Position numbers and translations under genes: made by a program. From positions 1 through 16,691 of the forward strand of contig JAUHXI010000009.1 in assembly GCA_030426875.1 (NCBI GenBank): a stretch of 16,691 bases of DNA, in the 5' to 3' direction. Below the pieces are notes generated by a model, which was not told the DNA's origin, searched no databases, and saw only the letters and a program-made list of their open reading frames with translations. Positions 1-7,458 of this stretch are shown in pieces (position 1 is the first letter of the stretch; each line of letters begins with the position of its first letter). The stretch is from a bacterium. Its GTDB lineage: Bacteria; Patescibacteriota; Gracilibacteria; UM-FILTER-43-11.

Positions 1-519
1 AATTTTAAAAATACCATCATCATCATGACCAGCAATTTAGCCAGCCAAGTCATCCAGAAATATGCAAATGACACCTCGAGCGAAGAAATGATGGTCGCAA
101 AACTGGAGAAGAATAATGGGAAACAAGCAAAGGCAAGAGAGGAGACGCGGAGAAAAATGGAGGACGAAGTGAATGTGGTATTAAAACAATCCTTCAAACC
201 AGAATTTTTAAATCGAATTGACGACATCATTATTTTTGAAAGCCTAAGTTTGGAGGAAATCACAGAAATCGTAGACATTCAGATTGCTGAGCTACAAAAG
301 CGGCTAGAAGAAAAAAAGATTCAGATTTCAGTAAGTAGAGAGGCCAAAAAACACATGGCCAAGCATGGGTATGATCCAAATTTTGGGGCGAGGCCACTAA
401 AACGCTACATTCAAAACCACATTGAAAACCCACTGGCATTAAAGATCTTGGCGGGGGAGGTGAAGGAGGGGAAGGTGGTAAAGGTGGGGGTGAGCGAAGA
501 AGGGGTTTTCGTTTCGTAG
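1..519 (+). CDS. clpB: ATP-dependent chaperone ClpB, C-terminal part (5' end outside window)
   Basis: This is the last 172 codons of a Hsp100/ClpB disaggregase, which with DnaK threads aggregated proteins through a hexameric ring in the cytoplasm. The frame is open from base 1, so the gene runs off the left edge; the ATG at base 25 is an internal methionine. Visible motifs are the sensor-1 segment IIIMTSN, the FKPEFLNRID block of the second AAA+ domain with its arginine finger, and the C-terminal D2-small domain with GYDPNFGARPLKR (sensor-2 arginine) and IENPLA. The IENPLA ending favours ClpB over ClpA or ClpC. A lysine- and glutamate-rich stretch (about residues 31-58) lies between sensor 1 and the arginine finger and is somewhat longer than usual. 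It ends in TAG, converging on tsaB with a hairpin directly after the stop. Confidence 0.93.
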   Translation, partial: NFKNTIIIMTSNLASQVIQKYANDTSSEEMMVAKLEKNNGKQAKAREETRRKMEDEVNVVLKQSFKPEFLNRIDDIIIFESLSLEEITEIVDIQIAELQKRLEEKKIQISVSREAKKHMAKHGYDPNFGARPLKRYIQNHIENPLALKILAGEVKEGKVVKVGVSEEGVFVS

Positions 520-539
520 GGACGCAAAATTGTGCGTCC
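520..539. repeat. GACGC-type hairpin between convergent clpB and tsaB
   Basis: GGACGCA and TGCGTCC form a perfect 7-bp stem with a 6-base loop, starting right after the clpB stop codon. It shares the GACG...CGTC core with palindromes at 6893-6934, 7417-7446 and 8636-8663. No T-run follows on either strand, so it is not a classical intrinsic terminator, although its place between two convergent genes suits a transcript 3' end structure. Confidence 0.6.
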
Positions 540-553
540 AATGTGGAAGGTGT

Positions 554-1216
554 TCATCCTTTCACATTCAACCCCATCACCTTCTTGGCCTTTGTAATGT
601 TAGGCTCTTTGCCATAAAACGGCTCAACCAAAGCATAAATATTTTGTGGAATGAGTTTTTCAGAATATAGGCGAATGGCCTTTTCCCACGTGCCTTTGAT
701 CGAATGGAGTTGTTCTAACGCTTGAAAATGAGGAGGTAACTTTTCTGAATGATCAAATTTTAACTCACCAAACCACTTTGATGGAGGAAAATCAGTGAGT
801 TTTTCGAGGGAAAGGATTTGGGGGCCATCAGCATTGGCAAGATAAACTTCGGCGCGATTCATACTTTGAAGGTAGATGGCTTGAGTTTCTTCAGAACGCA
901 GACCCCACCACTCATGGGTTTTTAAACCGAAAATGGGAATTTTGAGCTGATGCGCAAATTGATTGGCAACCGAAATGCCCACACGAAGGCCTGTAAAACT
1001 ACCTGGCCCTTTGATGACCACCACTGATTTTAAATCTGAAATTGAAAGGCTAGCTTTTTTAAGGGTCTGATCAATGGTTTCAATGATCCCTTCGGATGCC
1101 ATCTTAGGATTAAGAGGGGTGTAGTAAGACAACTGTAAAGTGACCACAGTAATACCTGAAACGGAAGAAATAGTATCAATACAAAGGGTCGGAATGGAGT
1201 GGTTTTTTGAGTTCAT
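554..1216 (-). CDS. tsaB: tRNA threonylcarbamoyladenosine biosynthesis protein TsaB
   Basis: 220 residues, the normal size for TsaB, the non-catalytic partner of TsaD in making the t6A base at position 37 of ANN-decoding tRNAs. The N-terminal strand carries LCIDT of the ASKHA fold, and GPGSFTGLRVGIS (about residues 70-82) is the family signature. The C-terminal EPFYGKEPNITKAKK corresponds to the usual P-Y-R-P-ITKPKK tail. The start is ATG with AT-rich sequence and no Shine-Dalgarno motif upstream. The gene is divergent from the pilin operon and shares a 104-base intergenic region with it. The other t6A genes are not in the window. Confidence 0.92.
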   Translation of the reverse strand: MNSKNHSIPTLCIDTISSVSGITVVTLQLSYYTPLNPKMASEGIIETIDQTLKKASLSISDLKSVVVIKGPGSFTGLRVGISVANQFAHQLKIPIFGLKTHEWWGLRSEETQAIYLQSMNRAEVYLANADGPQILSLEKLTDFPPSKWFGELKFDHSEKLPPHFQALEQLHSIKGTWEKAIRLYSEKLIPQNIYALVEPFYGKEPNITKAKKVMGLNVKG

Positions 1217-1236
1217 TAAGTTTTGTTCGTATTTTT

Positions 1237-1265
1237 AAAATAGAGCAAAATAGCATGTTTGTCAC
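1237..1265 (-). promoter_or_regulatory. Candidate sigma70-like promoter for tsaB
   Basis: On the minus strand GTGACA (1260-1265) and TATTTT (1237-1242) are separated by 17 bases, matching the consensus boxes at 5/6 and 4/6. Transcription would begin about 13-15 bases before the tsaB ATG, giving a very short leader. AT-rich sequence makes chance matches common, so this is tentative. Confidence 0.33.
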
Positions 1266-1320
1266 TTTTGCGATGAGCAAAAATCGACAAATCTTAAAAG
1301 AACTGCTAAAATGGGCAAAA

Positions 1321-1740
1321 ATGAAACTAAGACAAAACAAAAATGCTGGCTTTTCCCTGATTGAATTGTTATTTGCCATTCTCTTTTTATCCGTCATCGT
1401 TTTTGGAGTTATACGGCTTCAAACTAGCAACTTAACCATTGGAAACACGCAACAAAATGAACTGCAAGCTAATTTTTATGTCACCCAAGCCTTAGAAATT
1501 GCGACTGCTCTAGGCAAAAATGCTGTTTCAGGCTGTCAAAATGGCTGCTATATTAGCCAAGGAAACAATGGTTATTCATTGGGTAACACACCCGAAGAAC
1601 TCGGGGAAATACCCTTCGAGCGCTCCATAAAAGCCTCTTCAGAAGGCTTAAGTAACGCATTTTTAATCATTGCTAGCGTCACATGGGAAGATTCAGCAGG
1701 CAGCCATGAGGTCTCTGGAATGCGAATTGTTTCCAAATAG
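1321..1740 (+). CDS. Type IV pilin-like protein, PilV/GspI-type minor pilin
   Basis: 139 residues. A short basic leader ends in glycine 10, followed by FSLIELLFAILFL: a class III prepilin signal with phenylalanine at +1 and glutamate at +5 after cleavage by prepilin peptidase. The hydrophobic helix spans about residues 11-33. The globular part has a close cysteine pair, C72 and C76. The frame is open further upstream, with an ATG at 1273 and a TTG at 1207, but the ATG at 1321 gives a normal 10-residue leader, so I chose it. It is the first gene of a five-gene plus-strand run of pilus components. PilV-like is a judgement from size and gene order; the C-terminal half is not recognisable to me. 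Confidence 0.8.
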   Translation: MKLRQNKNAGFSLIELLFAILFLSVIVFGVIRLQTSNLTIGNTQQNELQANFYVTQALEIATALGKNAVSGCQNGCYISQGNNGYSLGNTPEELGEIPFERSIKASSEGLSNAFLIIASVTWEDSAGSHEVSGMRIVSK

Positions 1741-1766
1741 CAATTGAGGAAAATCTTTAGCAATAA

Positions 1767-3557
1767 ATGACAAAAATAAAAAATATCCAAAAAAACACCA
1801 ACGGTTTCAGTCTAGTTGAATTACTAGTTTCAGTCGCCATCACAGCCATTATTTTGGTGGGAATGAGCATGTTTTTTACAAGTGGATTTCAAAATATATT
1901 TCAATCTCAACAACAAGTAGCCAACTCTCAAGGACTGTTCAATTTAAGCAGCATTCTACAAAAAAAATTGCTGAATGTAGAGACTGTGAGCCAAATGGGA
2001 GGTGAAAATGAATTTGTACTATTAAAAAACAACTCAAAAGAAGAGGGGTTTAGTTATATAGGAATGGAGGGGGATCAATTAGTCGTGAAGGATTTTTTCA
2101 TTTTCAATGGCCAAGAAGGTGCTCTATCCAGCATTGATGACGTCAGTGGCATCAATAATCCAGGTGGCATCACAAAATTGAATTCCAAATATTATGTAAC
2201 CGCTCCTTCAGAGAATTTGATTTATGAATGCAACAACTTAAACAACTGCAATACAACATTAAATTTAAGCGATTTAAAAAATCCCATTGATGTAACCAAC
2301 GACGGACAACATCTTTATGTTTCTGATGCGGGAAACAACCGAGTCCTGCTCATTCAAGATCCGGGTGGAGCCAATGACACAAAAGAAATCATGACAGGAT
2401 TGAATTTTCCCACTGGCTTAGAATACTATTCAGACGATAATGGAGAATTTTTATTTGTATCCGACAGCCTAAACAATGTGGTGAAGCGAATGAATTTAAA
2501 CAATTCAGAAATAAATATCGTGGCAGGAGGAGGTCAAAATCAAACATGCGAAATGAGCACCGCTGAATTTTGCGCACTCAATTTTCCAACCGGACTGACC
2601 GTGAGGTCTAAAGATGGATTGGAATCCCTCTACATCAGCGACACGGGAAACGAACGCGTGCTTCGAGTTTTTGAACCCTCAACAGACCTTACAGAAGTGG
2701 AGCTGCCTCTAAAATTTGAAAATTCAACCGAAATCTCTCACATTGATTTTGAGTTTCCCAAAGGAACCATTATCAATTCAATGGAAGAAACAGGATCTGA
2801 AAACAGCCTAAATCAACCAGGGCGATACAGCATTAGTAACAATGTAGTGAGCTACCTGTTGGACGCCCAAACCATACAAAATCAAATTGAATTGTTCTGC
2901 GTGGGAGAAGGGGAGGACAAAGAATGCGTGAGTCTTTTTAGGGGCTTTTTTGTGAACAATGAAAGCAATATTTTTAAAGAAGGAAATTCCATTACGGTGG
3001 GTGAAAATAATTTTGACGTCCAAAACGTCACATTTCAATGGGGCAGTTGGAATATCATGGTCAATCCCGACACTGAAGAAATCAATCCCCCACTGGGTAC
3101 AACAGTCCGAATCACAGACAACTTTAGCGGCAGTCATGCGTTTCCTTTTGACATGACAGACATTGTATTCACACCCGGCTTCAATCAAATCACCACTCAA
3201 GCGTTTGATGAAGAAAATCAGCAACAAAATCAATCCTCTGACCAGATTTTTCTCCGCATTCCCGATGGTAGTATTGGAAGCTCCGAAGACATAATAGAGG
3301 TTGTGGCGACAGCATTGGATTATCCAACAGGCATTGGATGGTCAGGCAACAGTCCAATATTTTCAGAAGTAGCCCAATACAACAGCAACTTTACTGAATT
3401 TGATTATAAAAGCGATGTTCAAATCAATCAGTTCAATGCTGCCACCAAAAACGATGGCTCAATTCTAGAAATAACCTTCAGCGCGCTCAAGGCAGTTGAT
3501 CAAGAAGGCGAGCCACTCTATCAAAGCCACACACTAAACGCCTCGTTAGAAAAGTGA
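1767..3557 (+). CDS. Prepilin-type protein fused to an NHL-repeat beta-propeller
   Basis: 596 residues, several times the size of an ordinary minor pilin. The N-terminus is a class III prepilin signal: glycine 13, then FSLVELLVSVAITAIIL, with glutamate at +5. Residues 34-110 resemble a PilW/GspJ-type pilin helix and stalk. Then come repeated NHL-type blades: about 128-154, 170-197 (core HLYVSDAGNNRVL), 211-243 (FLFVSDSLNNVV) and 270-302 (LYISDTGNERVL), three of them opening with a P-x-G/P-x-D turn. A further DYPTGIGW motif at 518-525 may be a displaced blade after a beta-rich insertion (about 310-510). Cysteines occur near 155/161, 261/269 and 378/387 and could pair outside the cell. NHL propellers bind proteins or glycans, so a tip adhesin or sensor presented by the pilus is likely, but that is inference. 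Confidence 0.85.
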   Translation: MTKIKNIQKNTNGFSLVELLVSVAITAIILVGMSMFFTSGFQNIFQSQQQVANSQGLFNLSSILQKKLLNVETVSQMGGENEFVLLKNNSKEEGFSYIGMEGDQLVVKDFFIFNGQEGALSSIDDVSGINNPGGITKLNSKYYVTAPSENLIYECNNLNNCNTTLNLSDLKNPIDVTNDGQHLYVSDAGNNRVLLIQDPGGANDTKEIMTGLNFPTGLEYYSDDNGEFLFVSDSLNNVVKRMNLNNSEINIVAGGGQNQTCEMSTAEFCALNFPTGLTVRSKDGLESLYISDTGNERVLRVFEPSTDLTEVELPLKFENSTEISHIDFEFPKGTIINSMEETGSENSLNQPGRYSISNNVVSYLLDAQTIQNQIELFCVGEGEDKECVSLFRGFFVNNESNIFKEGNSITVGENNFDVQNVTFQWGSWNIMVNPDTEEINPPLGTTVRITDNFSGSHAFPFDMTDIVFTPGFNQITTQAFDEENQQQNQSSDQIFLRIPDGSIGSSEDIIEVVATALDYPTGIGWSGNSPIFSEVAQYNSNFTEFDYKSDVQINQFNAATKNDGSILEITFSALKAVDQEGEPLYQSHTLNASLEK

Positions 3558-3597
3558 TGACAAGCAGTGCAATGAAAAAGTAAATCAGCTCGAATAA

Positions 3598-4224
3598 ATG
3601 AATCATAAAAAATCACCACCACAGGGCTCAATCCTAATATGGACCGTCATGCTGGGGCTGACTCTAACAACCATATTTTTCTATTTTTCTCAGCGATTGA
3701 ATTTAGCAGCAGCGATACAAAGAAAATCAATTGAAGAACAAAGCGCAGTACAATTTTTAGAAAGCTATGCCGACTATGTAGAGTCCTTAGATGCCGTGGG
3801 GCTAAAAACCTTGTCTGGAGACCTTGATTACTACGACGGACTGATAACTGGCACCCTCATCAATCAATCCAAAACAGTCGAAGGCGGGCTAGACACAGGT
3901 GAGGCCATTGAATATCAAGCAAATGGAACGATCATAGTGGAATGGGGATTATGCGATAACAATGAAAAAGGCAGACCCTTAACCATTGAACCCGAACCGG
4001 AAGATGAAATAAACACTGGGAACTGCGGCATCTACGACAGCAACACACAAGTCACCGGACCAACGATCACCCTAAGCGCCCCACTAGCCCCACTTAACTA
4101 TCGTCTAAGCCCTTTAGATAACGCTGTAATAGAAGGAAACACATGGCACTTAGACCTAAAAATGCAGGTAAATAACAAAAAAATCCTAACCGTGGAAAGG
4201 GAATTTATTTTTGATGTCGAGTAA
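3598..4224 (+). CDS. PilX/GspK-like minor pilin component
   Basis: 208 residues. The leader MNHKKSPPQG is followed by SILIWTVMLGLTLTTIFFYF, a prepilin-like signal whose +5 residue is tryptophan, not glutamate. Loss of glutamate 5 is typical of GspK-type tip components, and G-S-x-L-I resembles PilX and GspK starts. The rest is a helix-rich stalk (about 35-70) and a beta-rich domain with C119 and C143, which could form a disulfide. It lies 40 bases after the propeller pilin and should be cotranscribed. In type II secretion and type IV pilus systems, the equivalents of these genes form a tip complex that primes assembly. The assignment rests on the N-terminus and gene order. Confidence 0.72.
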   Translation: MNHKKSPPQGSILIWTVMLGLTLTTIFFYFSQRLNLAAAIQRKSIEEQSAVQFLESYADYVESLDAVGLKTLSGDLDYYDGLITGTLINQSKTVEGGLDTGEAIEYQANGTIIVEWGLCDNNEKGRPLTIEPEPEDEINTGNCGIYDSNTQVTGPTITLSAPLAPLNYRLSPLDNAVIEGNTWHLDLKMQVNNKKILTVEREFIFDVE

Positions 4225-4237
4225 AATAAGCCTCCAT

Positions 4238-4268
4238 TTGTCAATTGCCAAGCAAAATAAAATACGAT
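4238..4268 (+). promoter_or_regulatory. Candidate internal promoter before the major-type pilin
   Basis: TTGTCA (4238-4243) is followed after 19 bases by TACGAT (4263-4268), within the 74-base gap before the pilin gene at 4299. A separate promoter would let the abundant pilin be made in excess over the minor ones. The spacer is longer than ideal, so confidence is low. Confidence 0.3.
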
Positions 4269-4298
4269 AAAATAGAAGCATAAAAAATTAAAAAAAAG

Positions 4299-4799
4299 AT
4301 GAAAACGCTAAATAATTTCAAAAAATCAAAGGGATTTACCCTTGTTGAGCTTTTGGTAGTGATTGCGATCATTGCCATTTTGTCAGTCACGGCTTATGTA
4401 GCCCTAAGCGGACAAACAGGTAAGGCACGGGATTCTCGGCGACAAAGTGATCTAAATTCTATTCAATTGTCTCTGGCTATTTATTTTTCAAATGAATCGA
4501 ACTACCCTGAAACCTTAGATGACTTGGTCACTGAAGGAAATCTAGGAAGTATTCCCCTTGATCCCACCACAGAGTCACCTTATCCTTATGCAAGATCTGT
4601 AAACGGCAAGCAATATCAAATTGGAGCTACACTAGAAGGTGATGATGGTACGTATTCAGCTTACGTGGTTGGAAACTTACCCCAAGGAGAGGCAGGACTG
4701 CTCCCTCAGGTGAAGCCACCCGAAGGAAGTGGCTGTGATGGCAAAGGACCTGTGAACGGTAGCTTGGACTGTGTACCGATTGATATTTGGACACCTTAG
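4299..4799 (+). CDS. Type IV pilin / GspG-like pseudopilin
   Basis: 166 residues. The signal is KSKG then FTLVELLVVIAIIAILSVTAY, cleaved after glycine 12 with glutamate at +5. The KARDSRRQSDLNSIQLSLAIYF stretch and the PETLDDLV...IPLDPTT block are hallmarks of the GspG/PilA-like pilins common in Candidate Phyla Radiation genomes. The C-terminus has C146 and C158, probably a disulfide closing a D-region loop. It is the best candidate in the window for a major structural pilin. It follows three minor pilin-like genes, and no assembly ATPase, platform protein or prepilin peptidase is present, so those must be encoded elsewhere. Confidence 0.85.
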   Translation: MKTLNNFKKSKGFTLVELLVVIAIIAILSVTAYVALSGQTGKARDSRRQSDLNSIQLSLAIYFSNESNYPETLDDLVTEGNLGSIPLDPTTESPYPYARSVNGKQYQIGATLEGDDGTYSAYVVGNLPQGEAGLLPQVKPPEGSGCDGKGPVNGSLDCVPIDIWTP

Positions 4800-4856
4800 C
4801 TCAAGATAAGGCCAAAAACAATTCGAAAAATGATTTATAAAGCCAATCAATCAACC

Positions 4857-5690
4857 ATGAAAAAGTTCACACCATTCTTTTTAGTCGCCATGCTCATCAC
4901 ACTTTCAGCCTGCACACCGGATAATGAAAAAAATCAGGACTTTGAGGCGAATGCAAATGAAACGATTGAAACGGAAGACGTCACTGAAAATAATGATGAA
5001 GGCCTTATTCTTGAGGAAGAAATGGAGAGAGATGCCATTGAAACGGAAGAGGATGTGGAAATCGAAAATGCCGCTGAAGATGAGATAATTCAAAAAAATA
5101 ACACTAACCCCAACACAGACATGTCTGACTTTGATCAAACCGCGCTGCCTGAAAAAGGTGAGCAGATTGTAGTAATGGAAACCACTGTGGGAACCATAAA
5201 AATTCGCATGTTCCCGGAACGTGCCCCCAAAACCGTTGAGAACTTTTTAGGATTAGCAAACAAAGGTTACTACGATGGCATCATTTTCCATCGCGTGATT
5301 CCTGGGTTCATGATTCAAGGCGGAGACCCTGATGGCAATGGAACCGGTGGTGAAAGTTTTTGGGGTGGTAAATTCGACAACGAACCACATCTAGAGTTGA
5401 ACAACATAGCCGGATCCCTTTCAATGGCAAATGCAGGCGTGGGACCTGATGGAAGTGGAACCAATGGATCTCAATTTTTCATCAATCAAGTCGACAATCG
5501 CTTTTTGGATGGCTATGAAAATGGAGAATTGAAGGACTGCACTCAATATGGTGTTTCATGTCACACTGTTTTTGGACAAGTATTTGAAGGAATGGACGTG
5601 GTCAATGCGATCACCGAAGTTCAAACAGGAGCCAATGATAAACCTGCGGAAGATGTGGTGATGGAAAAGGTGAGCGTGGAAACTTATTAA
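4857..5690 (+). CDS. Lipoprotein cyclophilin-type peptidyl-prolyl cis-trans isomerase
   Basis: 277 residues from the ATG at 4857; an in-frame ATG at 4830 adds nine residues, but the later start gives a textbook signal (MKKF, hydrophobic core, LSAC lipobox with lipidated C19). Residues 20-95 are a very acidic, low-complexity linker rich in E, D and N, likely a tether that holds the enzyme off the membrane. The cyclophilin domain (about 104-275) keeps FHRVIPGFMIQGGDP (catalytic R146), SMANAG, GSQFFI and HTVFGQV. An insertion before that histidine contains C228 and C235 seven residues apart, possibly an extracellular disulfide. It probably catalyses proline isomerisation in exported proteins; its position after the pilins suggests a role in their folding, by inference. 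Confidence 0.88.
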   Translation: MKKFTPFFLVAMLITLSACTPDNEKNQDFEANANETIETEDVTENNDEGLILEEEMERDAIETEEDVEIENAAEDEIIQKNNTNPNTDMSDFDQTALPEKGEQIVVMETTVGTIKIRMFPERAPKTVENFLGLANKGYYDGIIFHRVIPGFMIQGGDPDGNGTGGESFWGGKFDNEPHLELNNIAGSLSMANAGVGPDGSGTNGSQFFINQVDNRFLDGYENGELKDCTQYGVSCHTVFGQVFEGMDVVNAITEVQTGANDKPAEDVVMEKVSVETY

Positions 5691-5706
5691 AATTTTTGTA
5701 GGAACA

Positions 5707-6804
5707 TCAATTCAAAACCCACTTATCCCCTTGTTGTGCAACAGCATTTTTGAGTTGTAAATAAATGAGCAGTTCAGAAAGGCGAGGGATATTAAACTCA
5801 GTTTCGGCAAAAAGCTGATCAATGGTTTTAGGTTCAAGTGAAAGTTTTTCAAGGATGTGGCGTTCATCTTTGTCAAAATCCTGAGCATGAATGGTTTTTT
5901 TACCTGACCTCATTCCAAAATCATCCAAAATATGATCAATGTTTTCGACCAACTTTGCCTCCCCCTTGCGAATCAAGTGATTAGTGCCACTAAGAGCCAA
6001 TTGTGTTACGGAACTAGGAACAGCAAAAACCTCTCGATTTGACTCTAGGGCTAAACGAGCCGTGATAAGGGCGCCAGACTTGATACCACCTTCGGTGACA
6101 AGGGTGCCTTTGGTGAGACCAGCCACAATCTCATTACGCTGAGGGAAATGAAAAGAAGCCGGCAGTGTGCCCAATGGGTACGCAGAAATAAGGGCTCCAT
6201 TTGAATCTAAGATTTCTTGAGCCAGGCGATGATTAGTGCGTGGGCAGATTTCATCAACACCAGAGCCAAAAACAGCCACGGTGACGCCACCGAGTTGAAC
6301 GGTACTTTTATGGGCAATGCTATCGACTCCCAAGGCCAAACCACTAACAATCACAAAGCCTTCAGAAACTAGATCAGACGTGAGCCTTTGAGTGATGCGT
6401 TTGCCGTAATGAGTGATAGCTCGGGTGCCCACGACTGAAATGCTTTTATGAAATGATGGCAATCGGCCCCGCACAAAAAGAAAAGGTGGGGCAGTGGGGA
6501 GCTGCCTGAGAAAATGAGGATAGACATCATCCTTATAACAATAGAGCTGAATATTGAAATGGTCGATGGTTTGAAAAATCGTATTGAGCGACAATGACTT
6601 GCGCTCCTCAAAAACCCTTTGAATTTTAGAGGGGCGCATCCCTAACTGCCTAAGGAATTCAGGTGTAACCTTCTTCCATGCCTTTTCGAAAGAACCAAAA
6701 AAACTCAAAAGTAGCTCACTCTGACGCAAATTTAAAATCCCCCACTGAGCCCACAACAAACAGTATTCATCAACCATCAAAAAAATAATTAATATCCTTC
6801 GCAT
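5707..6804 (-). CDS. dprA: DNA processing protein DprA (Smf)
   Basis: 365 residues. DprA binds incoming single-stranded DNA and loads RecA during natural transformation. The Rossmann-like core shows SVVGTR (123-128), SGLALGVDSIAHK (154-166), FHFPQRNEIVAGL (218-230), the SGALITAR block (243-250) and REVFAVP, then GTNHLIRKGEAKLV. An N-terminal SAM-like helical region precedes it, and a C-terminal winged helix (about 310-365) closes it, so all three usual domains are present. The longest ATG start is at 6804; an ATG at 6777 (MVDEY) is equally plausible and removes nine hydrophobic residues. Neither has a good ribosome site. The gene converges on the pilus operon with only 16 bases between stops. 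Pili and DprA together support a competent lifestyle. Confidence 0.93.
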   Translation of the reverse strand: MRRILIIFLMVDEYCLLWAQWGILNLRQSELLLSFFGSFEKAWKKVTPEFLRQLGMRPSKIQRVFEERKSLSLNTIFQTIDHFNIQLYCYKDDVYPHFLRQLPTAPPFLFVRGRLPSFHKSISVVGTRAITHYGKRITQRLTSDLVSEGFVIVSGLALGVDSIAHKSTVQLGGVTVAVFGSGVDEICPRTNHRLAQEILDSNGALISAYPLGTLPASFHFPQRNEIVAGLTKGTLVTEGGIKSGALITARLALESNREVFAVPSSVTQLALSGTNHLIRKGEAKLVENIDHILDDFGMRSGKKTIHAQDFDKDERHILEKLSLEPKTIDQLFAETEFNIPRLSELLIYLQLKNAVAQQGDKWVLN

Positions 6805-6892
6805 TCACCGCAAAAACAGGGCGAATTTGAAAGCTAGTAATCATCAAGTAAGTGAGTATAGACTAGCATCATTGAGGGAAAAGATCAAGTAA

Positions 6893-6934
6893 ATTCACTG
6901 TAAGGACGCGATTAATCGCGTCCTTACAGTGAAT
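6893..6934. repeat. Perfect 42-bp palindrome
   Basis: Every base from 6893 to 6934 pairs with its mirror around the centre at 6913/6914, with no loop. The centre reads GGACGCGATTAATCGCGTCC, placing it in the GACG...CGTC family seen at three other sites in this window. It lies between dprA (divergent from it) and the 3' end of the broken flavin-binding gene at 6972. Such a structure could form a strong RNA hairpin or a DNA cruciform, or be a REP-like mobile element. Confidence 0.85.
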
Positions 6935-6971
6935 AAAGATTTACCATCCCAAGGATTTCCTTTAAGCCGAA

Positions 6972-7417
6972 TTACCTCACAAAAGCTTCAACCCTCCTGT
7001 CCACCTCAGCTTCGGGATCGAGAATAAAAAATTGTTGAGTTACAAGTTTAAAAAGTCGATATGAACCTGAACCAGAAGGTAATTCTGAGCTCAGATTCAG
7101 CTGTTTTTTCGAATAATACTTCAAACCTTCTTCATTTTTTCTCCTTTTAAAATAGAAACCAGACCCGCACCTTGAATCCCATTACCTTCCCCTTCTGGCT
7201 GATGAGAATCGAAAATGGCAAAAGAAACTTTTGGATTTTTCAGAAAATGCCTCACATGAACCGATTCCATTTGAGAAATAAAATAAAAATTGAAATCCTC
7301 ATCTAAGCAATAATAAAGCGGTATAGCCCAAGATTCACCATCACTCGTAGCCAAAGTGAGGTAGATATTGGAATGGAGGATGTCGATGGCGGTTTGATTG
7401 ATGTGTTTGATTGTCTC
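6972..7417 (-). pseudogene. Pyridoxamine 5'-phosphate oxidase-like flavin-binding split-barrel protein, frameshifted and without a start
   Basis: Two overlapping frames together encode about 147 residues of a PNPOx-like split-barrel protein, close to the family's normal length. The first part reads IYLTLATSDGESWAIPLYY, FYFISQMESVHVRHFLKNP and SFAIFDS...GIQGAG, the usual strand order. It hits TGA after K-K-V at 7121-7123. The C-terminal part, in the next frame, ends YRLFKLVTQQFFILDP...EAFVR at TAA 6972-6974, the expected family tail. Adding one T to the T6 run at 7135-7140 (A6 in the coding sense) joins them exactly. At the 5' side no ATG, GTG or TTG exists before TTG 7352-7354, already inside the first strand; the frame runs back into the 7417-7446 palindrome. 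It may be a decayed gene, or one sequencing indel plus repeat damage. Confidence 0.75.
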
Positions 7418-7446
7418 GAAGGCGACGTTCCGGAACGTCGCCTTCG
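7417..7446. repeat. Perfect 30-bp palindrome at the 5' edge of the broken gene
   Basis: The sequence is fully self-complementary, with arms CGAAGGCGACGTTCC and GGAACGTCGCCTTCG and no loop. It begins 12 bases past the PurM-like stop codon and ends exactly where the recognisable flavin-binding reading frame starts. It shares the GACG...CGTC core with the other palindromes, though the outer bases differ. Confidence 0.85.
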
Positions 7447-7458
7447 GAGGTTTGATAT

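Noticed and set aside
260..541. Proline-rich minus-strand frame of 93 residues
   Set aside because: It lies fully antisense to clpB, and its polyproline comes from the complement of the GGGGAGG-rich clpB 3' end.
1207..1320. Upstream start for the first pilin (TTG 1207 or ATG 1273)
   Set aside because: These would give a leader of 26 or more residues, while the ATG at 1321 gives a normal 10-residue prepilin leader; the longer versions also run into the tsaB promoter.
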